DNA from: Clostridiaceae bacterium HFYG-1003
GTDB taxonomy: Bacteria; Bacillota; Clostridia; Clostridiales; Clostridiaceae
Assembly (NCBI GenBank): GCA_024579835.1
Contig: CP102060.1
Location: forward strand, 2,269,558 to 2,333,557
Direction: 5' to 3'
DNA: 64,000 nt
Part shown: in pieces, positions 29,357-38,206 of the stretch
Numbering within the stretch: position 1 is the stretch's first letter
Layout of the letters: each line of letters starts with the position of its first letter
Notes under the pieces: model-generated
The model's input: the letters and a program-made list of their open reading frames with translations, nothing else
Told to the model about the DNA's origin: nothing
Databases searched by the model: none
Made by a program: the position numbers and the translations under genes

Positions 29357-30714
29357 ACGAGTTCCTCGAAACGTTCGCCCCTTTTTTCGAAATTGCGGAA
29401 CATATCAAAGGAGGCACAGGCGGGGGAGAGGATCACCACATCACCGGGCAGCGCAACCTTGGAGGCCAGTTCCAGAGCTTCCTCGAAGGTATCGGCATCC
29501 AGCAGGCGTTCCGCGATGGCTTCGCCGCTCTGGATGAAGGCCTGGCGGATTTTCTCCTTGGCGGCTCCCAGGAGGATGACATTCCGGAAATAAGGAGCGC
29601 CCTCCCGGGCCAGTTCCGAATAATCCAGATTCTTGTCCACGCCCCCCAGCAGGATATTGATGCGGCCCTTATCTTCCTGGAAGGACCGGATCGTCGCCAG
29701 GGTACGGGTGGGAGATGAGGCGATGGAATCATTGTAGTAGCGGACTTCCCGCTTCTTGGCCACGAACTGGGCCCGGTGCTTGACTCCGGTAAACGTCATG
29801 GCAAACTGCCGGGCGGTTTCGATCTCCACCAGACCTTCGGTTGCCAGCAGGGCGGCGCAGAGATTCTCTGCGTTATGAATGCCCTTGAGCTTCATCTCGG
29901 AGAGCCGCACCACCGGGGTGCCGCGCAGGAAAATGACCCCATCCTGATAGTGGGCATCTGCCAGCTCGCGGGAGGAGAAGGACTTGACGGCTCCGTGTGC
30001 CATGGACTTGAATTCCCGGGTATAGTGGTTGTCTTCATTGACAATCAATGTCCCGGTGGAATCCTGATAGCGGAAGATGTTGATTTTGGATTCCCGGTAT
30101 TCTGCCATGTCCTTATGAATGTCCAGATGATTGGGCGACAGATTCGTCACCACAGCGATCTGAGGAGACAGATCCATGTCCATCAGCTGAAAATTGGACA
30201 GCTCCAGGACGATGATTTCATCCGGCTCAATGGTTTCTATTTCGTCAAACAGAGGAAATCCGATGTTGCCCCCGATGCGGGCCTTGCGGCCCTGGGCCCG
30301 GAGCAGCTCATAGATCATGGTGGTGGTGGTGGACTTGCCGTCTGAGCCGGTAACGCCGATGATCCGGGCCGGGCAGTGACGCATGAATTCCTTCATTTCC
30401 GATGTGATAACAGCCCCCTCGGCTTTCGCCTCCAGCAGGGCTTCCACATCCGGGCGCATCCCGGGCGTCCGGAAGACGACATCAAAACCTTTCAGATTTT
30501 CCAGATAATGGCGGCCTAATACGAAATCGACCTTTCCTTCAAATTCCTGAACCTGTGCGTCCAGCTCAATGAACTCCCGTTTATCAAAGGCCGTGATCCG
30601 GGCACCCAGTCGGAGCAGGAAGCGGACCAGGGGGATGTTGGACACCCCCAGGCCGACAACGGCTACCTTCTTGTCCCGGATTTCCTGTCGAAACAGGTCA
30701 AACGATCTGGCCAT
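29341..30714 (-). CDS. murD: UDP-N-acetylmuramoyl-L-alanine--D-glutamate ligase
   Basis: A 457-residue Mur ligase adding D-glutamate to UDP-MurNAc-L-Ala in peptidoglycan synthesis. The N-terminal Rossmann part has VVGLGVSNIPLVRFL, the central ATP loop is GVTGSDGKSTTTTMI (about 112-126), and the C-terminal domain contains LLGGVDKNLDY. I start at the ATG of 30712-30714, two bases after the glyQS stop; an extension of 14 residues inside glyQS lacks support. Its separation from the usual mur-fts cluster and cotranscription with glyQS is notable. Confidence 0.95.
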   Translation of the reverse strand: MARSFDLFRQEIRDKKVAVVGLGVSNIPLVRFLLRLGARITAFDKREFIELDAQVQEFEGKVDFVLGRHYLENLKGFDVVFRTPGMRPDVEALLEAKAEGAVITSEMKEFMRHCPARIIGVTGSDGKSTTTTMIYELLRAQGRKARIGGNIGFPLFDEIETIEPDEIIVLELSNFQLMDMDLSPQIAVVTNLSPNHLDIHKDMAEYRESKINIFRYQDSTGTLIVNEDNHYTREFKSMAHGAVKSFSSRELADAHYQDGVIFLRGTPVVRLSEMKLKGIHNAENLCAALLATEGLVEIETARQFAMTFTGVKHRAQFVAKKREVRYYNDSIASSPTRTLATIRSFQEDKGRINILLGGVDKNLDYSELAREGAPYFRNVILLGAAKEKIRQAFIQSGEAIAERLLDADTFEEALELASKVALPGDVVILSPACASFDMFRNFEKRGERFEELVQAME

Positions 30715-30715
30715 G

Positions 30716-32110
30716 CTAGAATGCCACCCGCTGGGCGATCCACTGGTTGAGCTCACTGATTTTTACCCGGACCTGCTCCATGGTGTCGCGGTCCCGGATG
30801 GTGACGGACTGATCTTCCAGGGTGTCAAAATCCACCGTGACGCAGAACGGGGTTCCGATTTCATCTTCCCGGCGGTACCGCTTGCCGATGGATCCGGCAT
30901 CGTCAAAGTCGGTCATGAAGTCCTTGGACAGCTGCGCGTAGACTTCTTCCGCCTTTTCGTTCAGCTTCTTGGACAGGGGCAGAACCGCTGCCTTGAAGGG
31001 CGCCAGCGCCGGATGCAGGTGCAGTACATTGCGGATGTCGCCGCCCTCCAGTTCCTGCTCTTCATAGGCGTCGAGCAGAATCGACAGGAAGATGCGGTTG
31101 GGGGAAACGGAGGGTTCAATGACATAAGGCAGATATTTCTCGTTGGTCACGGGATCCTGATAATTCAGATCCTCACGGGAGTGCTGCATATGCTGGGTCA
31201 GGTCATAGTCGGTGCGGTGAGCCACACCCCAGAGTTCACCCCAGCCAAAGGGATAGCGGTACTCAAAATCCGTGGTTGCCTTGGAATAGAACGAGAGTTC
31301 CTCGGCCGTGTGATCGCGGGCTCTCAGGTTCTCATCGCGCAGGCCAATATCCAGGAGGAACCGGTGCACGAAGCTGCGCCAGTAGTCAAACCACTCCATG
31401 TCAGTGCCGGGCTTGCAGAAGAATTCCAGCTCCATCTGCTCAAATTCACGAGTCCGGAAAATGAAGTTTCCGGGCGTGATCTCATTCCGGAAGGACTTTC
31501 CGATCTGGCAGATGCCAAAGGGCACCTTCTTGCGGCTGGTCCGGGCAATGTTCTTGAAGTTGATGAAGATGCCCTGAGCCGTTTCGGGTCTGAGGTACAC
31601 CGGCTCGGAGGACTCGTCGGTCACTCCGATAAAGGTCTTGAACATCAGGTTGAACTTGCGGATATCGGTGAAGTCATGGGAGCCGCACTTGGGGCAGGCA
31701 ATGTGGTTTTCCACAATGTAATCCTTCATGGCTGCTTCCGGCATGCCGTCGGCGGAGGCGTACTCCACGCCTTTCTGGGTCATGTCCTCTTCAATGAGCT
31801 TGTCGGCCCGATATCTGGATTTGCACTGCTTGCAGTCCATCAGTGGATCCGAGAATCCGCCGACATGACCCGAGGCCACCCATACTTCCGGATTGAGCAG
31901 AATGCCCGAATCCAGTCCCAGGTTATAGGGGCTTTCCTGAACAAAGCGCTTCCACCAGACTTTCTTGATGTTCTCCTTCAGTTCCACGCCCAGCGGGCCG
32001 TAGTCCCAGGAATTGGCGAGCCCGCCATAGATTTCCGAACCCGGAAACACGAAGCCTCTGCCCTTGGACAGGGCCAGGATCTTATCCATTGTTACTTGAT
32101 TATCTGCCAT
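30716..32110 (-). CDS. glyQS: Glycyl-tRNA synthetase, single-chain type
   Basis: A 464-residue class II glycyl-tRNA synthetase of the homodimeric type that charges tRNA-Gly. Motif 2 is present as [21 protein letters not shown] (visible near 220) and motif 3 near the C-terminus as [21 protein letters not shown] zinc pair, CKQC, and a second, CPKC, lie in the N-terminal half. The start is the ATG after AAGGAGGAATCATC. Expression is controlled by the T-box leader upstream. Followed directly by murD. Confidence 0.97.
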   Translation of the reverse strand: MADNQVTMDKILALSKGRGFVFPGSEIYGGLANSWDYGPLGVELKENIKKVWWKRFVQESPYNLGLDSGILLNPEVWVASGHVGGFSDPLMDCKQCKSRYRADKLIEEDMTQKGVEYASADGMPEAAMKDYIVENHIACPKCGSHDFTDIRKFNLMFKTFIGVTDESSEPVYLRPETAQGIFINFKNIARTSRKKVPFGICQIGKSFRNEITPGNFIFRTREFEQMELEFFCKPGTDMEWFDYWRSFVHRFLLDIGLRDENLRARDHTAEELSFYSKATTDFEYRYPFGWGELWGVAHRTDYDLTQHMQHSREDLNYQDPVTNEKYLPYVIEPSVSPNRIFLSILLDAYEEQELEGGDIRNVLHLHPALAPFKAAVLPLSKKLNEKAEEVYAQLSKDFMTDFDDAGSIGKRYRREDEIGTPFCVTVDFDTLEDQSVTIRDRDTMEQVRVKISELNQWIAQRVAF

Positions 32111-32165
32111 GATGATTCCTCCTTGGCGCCGGTGGATCCGGCGGTCTTTTTTTGGTATAAAAAAA

Positions 32166-32335
32166 GGGCAATTCCACATGAAGGGACGTGAATCACGCGG
32201 TTCCACCCTTCTTGGCAATTGCCCATCTCTCAGGTTCAGGCTCCGAAGCTCCCTTCCTCTGGCAGATCATGACAGGTCTCAGCGCCCCTGCCTCTCTTGA
32301 ATGATCCCGCCGAAGTACTTTTCTTCTTCAACGCC
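32166..32335 (-). promoter_or_regulatory. T-box riboswitch of glyQS
   Basis: The minus strand carries the T-box sequence AAGGGTGGAACCGCG (about 32196-32210) and a leader with AGTA and AGAGAG elements of Stem I. The terminator stem GGGCAATT (32217-32224 side) with AATTGCCC (32166-32173 side) ends in TTTTTTT. Uncharged tRNA-Gly should bind and prevent termination. I could not assign the specifier codon with certainty. Confidence 0.9.
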
Positions 32336-32346
32336 TGTTTTTCTTA

Positions 32347-32421
32347 TGGCTCCGCGAAGAGGGCTCGAACCTCCAACCTATCGGTTAACAGCCGAGTGCT
32401 CCACCATTGAGCTATCGCGGA
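32347..32421 (-). tRNA. tRNA-Asn (GTT), second copy
   Basis: Identical over its 75 bases to the copy at 5265-5339, with encoded CCA and anticodon GTT. It ends only about 12 bases before the glyQS T-box leader begins, without a terminator between them. Confidence 0.96.
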
Positions 32422-32438
32422 ATATTGTTTCACTAACA

Positions 32439-32466
32439 ATTATACCAAGACTTTTCTGAAAATCAA
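32439..32466 (-). promoter_or_regulatory. Promoter of tRNA-Asn and probably of glyQS-murD
   Basis: The minus strand has -35 TTGATT (32461-32466), 16 bases, and an extended -10 TGGTATAAT (hexamer 32439-32444), just before the tRNA gene. Confidence 0.7.
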
Positions 32467-32477
32467 TCACTACAGGT

Positions 32478-32483
32478 TATAAT
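32478..32483 (+). promoter_or_regulatory. Possible -10 of coaX
   Basis: TATAAT on the plus strand about 100 bases before coaX. No good -35 is visible. Confidence 0.35.
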
Positions 32484-32581
32484 AAAGGCAGAACTTCAGG
32501 GAAATTCACCTGGAACAAGTACAGCTCTCCTCAAACCGGAACGCCCCGAGGAAAATCAGAGCACCATGAAAGGAACATGCC

Positions 32582-33364
32582 ATGAGCGGAATCTTGACCC
32601 TTGACATTGGAAACAGCGATACGGTGGCCGTCCTGTATGGCCGTGACGGCAAGCGCCGGGCGGATTTGCGCCGTCCATCCATCAAGGAAGACAATTTTAA
32701 AAAATACCGGTTGTATTTCCGGGATCTCAATGACGAGTTCAATGAGACCCAGCCGGAAGCGGTGATTCTCTCCTGCGTCGTCCCCTTCCTCCGGGATACG
32801 GTGCTGCGAGTCATGGAAGAGATGTATCCGGAATCCCGGATCATCAATGTGGCGCCGGGCATCGTGCCCGAAATGAACGTCCTGCTGGAAGAACCCCGGG
32901 AACTGGGCGCCGACCTGATCGCCACCAATGCCGGCGCCTACCATAAGTACAGGGACTGGACCATCATCGCGGATCTGGGTTCGGCCACCAAACTCGGAGT
33001 CATCGACGGCGACTTCAACTTCTATGGCGGCGTAATCATCCCCGGCATCGCCTTTCAGGCCCGCAGCCTGCACCAGATGATTCCCCACCTGCCCGACATT
33101 GAGCTGAAAAAGCCGGAACGCATCATCGGCAGTGACACCATCGGTTCCATCCAGTCGGGCATCATCAACGGCACCCTTGCTGCTGTTCTGGAGCTGGCCC
33201 GCCGCATCGAAACCGAAATGGGCCACCCCTGCCGCAAGGTCATCACCGGCGGCCTGGCCAAGCTCTTTGATCCGGCGGATCTGGAAGACTTCCAGTACGA
33301 CGAGTTCCTGCTCTCGGAAGGGCTCTTTCAGATTGCACTGTGCCAGCTGGATACCAGTTTTTGA
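32582..33364 (+). CDS. coaX: Type III pantothenate kinase
   Basis: A 260-residue ASKHA-fold kinase phosphorylating pantothenate in the first step of coenzyme A synthesis. It begins with the phosphate loop LTLDIGNSDTVAVLY (about 4-18; family DxGNT-like), has ELGADLIATNAGAYH (about 103-117, family GxDR-like region with the Arg replaced) and DLGSATKLGVIDG and GGVIIPGI near 130-150. The canonical type III motif GADR is here GADL, so an important Arg is missing from its usual place; activity should be checked. The ATG follows AAAGGA. Monocistronic, convergent with the sugar kinase gene. Confidence 0.85.
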   Translation: MSGILTLDIGNSDTVAVLYGRDGKRRADLRRPSIKEDNFKKYRLYFRDLNDEFNETQPEAVILSCVVPFLRDTVLRVMEEMYPESRIINVAPGIVPEMNVLLEEPRELGADLIATNAGAYHKYRDWTIIADLGSATKLGVIDGDFNFYGGVIIPGIAFQARSLHQMIPHLPDIELKKPERIIGSDTIGSIQSGIINGTLAAVLELARRIETEMGHPCRKVITGGLAKLFDPADLEDFQYDEFLLSEGLFQIALCQLDTSF

Positions 33365-33575
33365 TCCACTCTGTACCAACAAGGACTCTCGGGGATCAAG
33401 CTCCCTGGGATCAAGCTCCTCGTCATCACTCCCACCCCAAAAGCCTGCATCCCCTGGATCTGATTTCAGGAAAACGTCAAATGTACAGGTTAGCCTCTGC
33501 CCGATCAGACATATACCTTAAGCCCCAGGACGACTCCACTCTCTCCCTAAACAGCACTCAGAATAGGAGTTGCAG

Positions 33576-33617
33576 CGGCCCGCCCGTGCCTGACCTGATG
33601 TCAGCACGGGCGGGCCG
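33576..33617. terminator. Bidirectional terminator between coaX and sugar kinase
   Basis: A 14-bp G+C-rich stem (33576-33589 and 33604-33617) with 14-base loop lies between convergent genes. Confidence 0.75.
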
Positions 33618-33656
33618 TTAGGTTCTGATCTGCCCTGAACAGCCTGTTCAACCAGA

Positions 33657-34628
33657 TCAGGAAAATGAAGTCACGTCGACTGACTCGGCCTCTGCCTTTG
33701 CTGGTATGGCCTCCATGGCGCCCATGCGCGTGCAGACGAGGGCTCCGATCCGATTGGCAAACTTGGTGATTTCAACCAGCTTGTCGAAATCCGACCGCAG
33801 GTTGGTCCGATCCTCCAGAGCCGCCACCTTGCTTAAGAAAGCTCCGACGAAGGCATCGCCCGCACCGGTGGAATCCACCGTCTGGACGGGAATGCTGCTG
33901 ACCGTCGCGGACTGCTGCCCATTGGACAAATAGGTTCCCGCACTGCCCAGTGTGACGGCGATGATGCCCACTCCGCGCTCATGAAGCGACCGGACAGCTT
34001 CTTCCCGGTTCATCGGTCCGCACAGCAGTTCCAGTTCGGAATCACTGACCTTCAGCAGATCTACCTCTGGCAAAAGGTCCAGCATCTCCCGGATGAAGTC
34101 TGCTTCCCTTCCCCGCCACAGGTCCGAGCGCCAGTTCGGGTCGAAGGAGACAAACCGGGTTCCCTTGCACCGCTTTAAAATATTCAGGTAGGTGGTCCGG
34201 GTCGGCCCCCCCAGAAGAGCCGTTGCTGAACCAAAGTGGACCAAATCGCACGCTGCCGGGACGGATTCATCCAGTTCCGCCTCTGTCAGCCAGGCATCGG
34301 CGCCGCGCTGGAACAGAAAATCCCGTTCTCCGTCCGGGGTCAGCGAAACAAATGCCAGGGTGGTGCCGTGATGAGGATCACGGATCAACTGGCTGGTTTC
34401 AACGCCATAGTCCTTTAAAGTCCGCTCCAGAAAATCACCGAAGGGATCCGCACCGACCTTTCCGGCAAACCAGGCAGGCGTGCCCAGCCGGCTCAGGGTA
34501 GCCGCCACATTGGCGGGCGCACCGCCGGCCTTCTTCAGGAAATGCTCACCCCGGCTCAGATCCCCGGTCCCGTCGGTGCAGATGAAATCAATAAGCAGCT
34601 CTCCGATGCAGTATACTTGTCCGGCCAT
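33657..34628 (-). CDS. PfkB-family sugar kinase, probable fructokinase
   Basis: A 323-residue ribokinase-fold kinase. It starts MAGQVYCIGELLIDFI, has the N-terminal PfkB signature GGAPANVAATLSRLG (about 35-49) and the C-terminal signature DSTGAGDAFVGAFL (about 246-259) with the catalytic Asp. The GELLIDF and FFQRGADAWL-like text (here FLFQRGADAWL) is typical of fructokinases, which make fructose 6-phosphate. Start supported by AAAGGGAGGATC. Cotranscribed with the ATP-grasp gene upstream (20-base gap). Confidence 0.85.
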   Translation of the reverse strand: MAGQVYCIGELLIDFICTDGTGDLSRGEHFLKKAGGAPANVAATLSRLGTPAWFAGKVGADPFGDFLERTLKDYGVETSQLIRDPHHGTTLAFVSLTPDGERDFLFQRGADAWLTEAELDESVPAACDLVHFGSATALLGGPTRTTYLNILKRCKGTRFVSFDPNWRSDLWRGREADFIREMLDLLPEVDLLKVSDSELELLCGPMNREEAVRSLHERGVGIIAVTLGSAGTYLSNGQQSATVSSIPVQTVDSTGAGDAFVGAFLSKVAALEDRTNLRSDFDKLVEITKFANRIGALVCTRMGAMEAIPAKAEAESVDVTSFS

Positions 34629-34648
34629 GGCGATCCTCCCTTTACTGG

Positions 34649-35872
34649 CTAGTCGTGGGCAGACCGGCGTTTGCCGGTGAGAATATTGCGGACCCGGCGC
34701 CAGCCTTTTTTAGCGGAATACAGGGTATAGGTAATGCCCGGCATGGGATCCTCTTTGGACCAGATGGGCGAAACGCGAATACCGGCGGAACGGGTGTCCT
34801 CATCCATCTGTTCCGGCGAGATCTGTCCGGTTTCCTTGTATTTGTCCCGGGCAAACTTATCTTCCAGCGCATGGATCCAGCTGTACCCCGTATCATAGTT
34901 CCAGGCCTGCGGCGGCAGCGGATCCCCGATCATTTCCCGATAGGTAATAAACGGCGTATTGAAACCCAGGGCAATAAGCAGCTCCGTAAAGCCGATGTAG
35001 CGGCAGTTGATCTCGATCAGGTAGATGTCACCAGTGGTTTCATCCCGCTTCAGATCCACTTCAGCAAAGCCCTTGTAGCCGACTTTTTCAAAGAACGGTC
35101 CGCAGATCTCATGGCATTCAGGAATCCATTTCTGCTTGGCATAAGTCGCTGCTCCGAAATTGTTGGGCCACTGCCGGATTTTCTGAACCGTGGTGTAGTG
35201 GGTGCAGACAGAATCCTGGTTCATGTAGCCTTCCCAGCAGTAGCAGTTGGTTTCCGGTCCCGGAATAATGCGCTGGACAAAGACCTCCACTCCATCCTGA
35301 CGGCAGCGGTCCGTCTTTTCCAGCAGCTGCGCCTCATTTTCAATGAAGAACACCTTGTTGCGGTAAAGCCGGATAAAGGTCGCCGAATCCTTGGGTTTGA
35401 TGATGCAGGGATACTTGATCTCCCGGTCCACCCGGCCGGCCAGATCCGCATCATCAGCCGCGATGATCTCCGGTGTCTTGACACCGAAGCGATCCGTATA
35501 TTCCACCATCTTGTATTTGTCCACCAGATCAGAAATCAGACCCTTCTTCTGGTTCGGGAATAAGAACCAGGGCTTCAGCTCATCATGGAAATCATCCACA
35601 AACTGGGCATAGGCATCCGCGGTCTGAAACAGCACCGGCTTGACCGGCTGTTTTTTGGCATACTCAATCAGCGCGTCGCACAGTTCCCTGGGATGCGTCT
35701 TATAATGGGGAACCAGCAGTTCTTCCGTCACATACTTGGAGCGCCCGTACTGATTGTCCCTGCTGTAATTTACTGCCACCACCGGCACGCCCATTTTCCC
35801 CAGTCCGCGGACCAGGGACAGTCCGATATAATAATTGGTACCCAGTACCATTGCCTTGTTTTGATAAGCCAC
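34649..35872 (-). CDS. ATP-grasp carboxylate-amine ligase of unknown substrate
   Basis: A 407-residue ATP-grasp enzyme. The N-terminal Rossmann-like part (GTNYYIGLSLVRGLGKMGVP) is followed by the ATP-grasp core with YPCIIKPKDSATFIRLY (about 153-170), the EVFVQRIIPG lid (about 198-207) and the magnesium-binding LIEINCRYIGF (about 283-293; ExN). Such proteins join a carboxylate to an amine or ammonia. The closest remembered types are COG3919-like proteins and peptidoglycan D-aspartate ligases, so a cell-wall role is possible, not shown. The start is GTG after AGGAGATATGAATC. Paired with the fructokinase-like gene. Confidence 0.75.
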   Translation of the reverse strand: MAYQNKAMVLGTNYYIGLSLVRGLGKMGVPVVAVNYSRDNQYGRSKYVTEELLVPHYKTHPRELCDALIEYAKKQPVKPVLFQTADAYAQFVDDFHDELKPWFLFPNQKKGLISDLVDKYKMVEYTDRFGVKTPEIIAADDADLAGRVDREIKYPCIIKPKDSATFIRLYRNKVFFIENEAQLLEKTDRCRQDGVEVFVQRIIPGPETNCYCWEGYMNQDSVCTHYTTVQKIRQWPNNFGAATYAKQKWIPECHEICGPFFEKVGYKGFAEVDLKRDETTGDIYLIEINCRYIGFTELLIALGFNTPFITYREMIGDPLPPQAWNYDTGYSWIHALEDKFARDKYKETGQISPEQMDEDTRSAGIRVSPIWSKEDPMPGITYTLYSAKKGWRRVRNILTGKRRSAHD

Positions 35873-36032
35873 GATTCATATCTCCTAGCGCAAAAACTTC
35901 TTACCTATTATACCACTAACCTTCTGGCAATTATAGAACCTCAGACCAACGGCAAATCGCCTCGGAGCCTTGTCCTGTGGGAAAAATCCGGCTCCGGCAG
36001 AATGATTCAACACCATGCCAGTCAGGCACAGA

Positions 36033-36074
36033 AAGCCAGCCGTTCTCCGAGTACTGCCGGAGAGCGGCTGGCTT
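36033..36074 (-). terminator. Terminator of the iron ABC operon
   Basis: Hairpin with outer arms AAGCCAGCCG and CGGCTGGCTT plus an inner TCTCCG/CGGAGA stem. The T-run on the minus strand is short (CTTTCTG). Confidence 0.6.
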
Positions 36075-36185
36075 AGTCATGTCTTCCTTCGAGAAAGTGA
36101 TCCCCATCATCCGCTGTCCGACCAGACTTCAGACCGCGATTCAGCACTTCCAGCTCTGGGATCAACTTCTGAACCACTTCAGAAA

Positions 36186-36218
36186 TACTTCAGATCTACT
36201 TCAGATCTACTTCAGAAC
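36186..36218. repeat. 11-bp repeats spanning the stop of the iron-binding protein gene
   Basis: Three adjacent copies of TACTTCAGATC (last one AAC-ending). On the minus strand the copy containing CTGAAGTAG is the end of the gene, and diverged CTGAAGT copies continue past the stop to about 36120. Confidence 0.75.
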
Positions 36219-37175
36219 GGCTTCCATCTCATCCAGCATGATTGAGGTACCGGTGAAGCCGCCGGAGGTAATGTACCAGACCGACGGATCCAGGTAGTGG
36301 ATCGTTCCACTCTTGTGGGCTTTCGTCCGGCGGATCAGTTCATTGTCCATGGTGGAGCCGGCATCCGTGTCGCCGCCCACCACCCCTGCACGGTCAATCA
36401 CAAACAGGTGGTCCGGGTCCTGCTCCAGAATGTATTCGTAGGTTACATTCTGGCCATGGGTGGAGTCCTCAATACCCGAATCCGCCTCATCAAAGCCCAG
36501 AGCATGATGAATGATGCCAAAGCGGGAGACCTTGCCATAGGCAGACAGGCTGCCGTCATTAGCCAGGATAATCAGAGCATTCTCCCCTTTGGCCCGGACT
36601 TTGCCCTGGATGCCCGCAACCCGTTCCTTCAGGTCTGCCACCTTTTGGCTTACGACCTCCGATTGCCCGAAGATTTTCCCCAGGAGCGCGGCATTGTCCT
36701 CCACGGACTTCAGGTAATTCCCGCCATCAACGGTCAGATACAGCGTCGGAGCAATCTTCGACAGTTCTTCATAAGCCGCCTGGGTCCGGGTGGAGATCAG
36801 GATCAGATCCGGCTTGAGGCCAAAGACCTTCTCGAAATCCGGCTCCTTGAGCGTTCCGACATCCGTGTAGCGCTCATCCCGGTACTGCTTCAAAAATTCT
36901 GGCAGAGAAGCCTTGGGCAGACCAATGATCTCAACCTCCAGGTTCTGCAGGAGATCCACCAGGCCGTAGTCAAATACGACGACCCGCTGGGGCTTGCTTG
37001 TGACCTGAACGGTACCCAGCTCATGAGTCACGGTAATAATCTCCTGAGCAGCGGAAGATGCCTCGCTCGACTGCCCCTGGGTTCCTTCCGAAGCCGCCGG
37101 GGCGGCGCAGCCGGCCAGCAGCAGAACTCCTGTCAGCCACCATGCAGCTGATCTTTTCTTATTGCGCATAGACAT
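36207..37175 (-). CDS. Siderophore/iron ABC transporter substrate-binding lipoprotein
   Basis: A 322-residue periplasmic-binding protein of the FatB/YclQ type that captures ferric siderophores outside the cell. The signal peptide MSMRNKKRSAAWWLTGVLLLA ends in the lipobox LLAGC. The mature part begins with a low-complexity linker, then TVTHELGTVQVTSKPQRVVV and FDYGLVDLLQNL, the usual start of this fold. I chose the ATG at 37173-37175 because AAGGAAGG precedes it by nine bases; an earlier TTG adds three residues. Last gene of the operon, separated from the ATPase gene by a repeat-filled gap. Confidence 0.92.
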   Translation of the reverse strand: MSMRNKKRSAAWWLTGVLLLAGCAAPAASEGTQGQSSEASSAAQEIITVTHELGTVQVTSKPQRVVVFDYGLVDLLQNLEVEIIGLPKASLPEFLKQYRDERYTDVGTLKEPDFEKVFGLKPDLILISTRTQAAYEELSKIAPTLYLTVDGGNYLKSVEDNAALLGKIFGQSEVVSQKVADLKERVAGIQGKVRAKGENALIILANDGSLSAYGKVSRFGIIHHALGFDEADSGIEDSTHGQNVTYEYILEQDPDHLFVIDRAGVVGGDTDAGSTMDNELIRRTKAHKSGTIHYLDPSVWYITSGGFTGTSIMLDEMEAVLK

Positions 37176-37251
37176 ATATTTCAACCTTCCTTTTTTTCAT
37201 TTCATGGATATCCTGGCTGTTGTTGAACTGGTCAATCCTGTTGATTCTTTG

Positions 37252-37382
37252 CCTCCAGTCGATCCAGTCCCTCCAGTCGATCCAGTCCCTCCAGTCGATC
37301 CAGTTTATTTGATCGATCCGGCATATTGGATCGATCCGGCATATTGGGTCGATCCGACATATTCGGTTGATCCAGTCATATT
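37252..37382. repeat. Two adjacent 18-bp tandem arrays inside the iron-transport operon
   Basis: Three copies of CCTCCAGTCGATCCAGTC (37252-37305) are followed by four copies, two perfect, of GATCGATCCGGCATATTG (37311-37382). They fill the gap between the ATPase stop (37411) and the binding-protein start. Confidence 0.92.
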
Positions 37383-37410
37383 GTCGGGTCCTGCGGATCT
37401 GGTCATTGAC

Positions 37411-38205
37411 TCAGACAGCGGTCCGAATCGGGCAGATGCTGCCGTTTTCGCTGTAATAGGTGCAGATTTTCTGGCCGGCAATGGCATGCACCTCGAAGGG
37501 CATATCAAAGAGTTCGGTCAGAATCGATTCGTTGATAATGGCATCGGTCTCGTCGTCATAGAGGACTTTGCCGTCGGCCAGTGCGACAATCCGGTCGGAG
37601 TAGCAGGCCGCAAAATTGATGTCATGGATTACCAGAACCACAGTTTTGCCCAGCTCGTCAACGATGCGGCGCAGAATCTTCATGATCTCCACGGCGTTCT
37701 TCATATCCAGATTGTTGAGGGGTTCATCCAGCAGGATGTATTCCGTATCCTGAGCCAGGACCATGGCAATGTAGGCCCGCTGCTTCTGTCCCCCGGAGAG
37801 TTCGTGGATCAGCCGGTGCTGCATGTCTTCCAGCTTTAAGTAGGCGATGGCCTGATCAATCATCCGCTCATCGTCTGGCGTGCTTCTGCCCTGATTGTGC
37901 GGAAACCGGCCAAAGGCAATGAGCTCCCGGACACTGAGGCGAACATTGAGGTGATTGGTCTGTTTCAGGATGGCGATTTTCCGGGCCAGTTCCCGGTTGT
38001 TCCATTGGTTCAGCGGGCGCCCCTCGATGAGGACTTCCCCGCCGCTGGTCTGGGTCAGTCGGGCGATCATGGAGAGCAGAGTGCTCTTGCCGGCCCCGTT
38101 GGGACCGATGAACGAAGTAATTTTTCCGGGTTCAATGGCCAGACTGACATGAGATACCACTTCCGCGGCATCGTAGCGTTTGGTCAGGTTCTTAACTTGA
38201 ATCAT
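37411..38205 (-). CDS. Siderophore/iron ABC transporter ATP-binding protein
   Basis: A 264-residue FepC/YclP-type ATPase. Walker A is GPNGAGKST (about 34-42), the signature LSGGQKQRAYIAMVLAQ (about 134-150), Walker B YILLDEPLNNLD and the H-loop VIHD. The family partner FecCD-type permeases are the two genes upstream. The ATG follows AAAGGAGCG within the end of the preceding permease gene, one base after its stop. Confidence 0.95.
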   Translation of the reverse strand: MIQVKNLTKRYDAAEVVSHVSLAIEPGKITSFIGPNGAGKSTLLSMIARLTQTSGGEVLIEGRPLNQWNNRELARKIAILKQTNHLNVRLSVRELIAFGRFPHNQGRSTPDDERMIDQAIAYLKLEDMQHRLIHELSGGQKQRAYIAMVLAQDTEYILLDEPLNNLDMKNAVEIMKILRRIVDELGKTVVLVIHDINFAACYSDRIVALADGKVLYDDETDAIINESILTELFDMPFEVHAIAGQKICTYYSENGSICPIRTAV

Positions 38206-38206
38206 G

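Noticed and set aside
30569-32191. A 540-codon plus-strand open frame
   Set aside because: It lies antisense to glyQS and the start of murD, both clearly recognisable; no start signal.
37162-37839. Plus-strand frame encoding Pro-Val-Asp repeats
   Set aside because: The repeats come from the 18-bp intergenic array, and the remainder is antisense to the iron ATPase gene.
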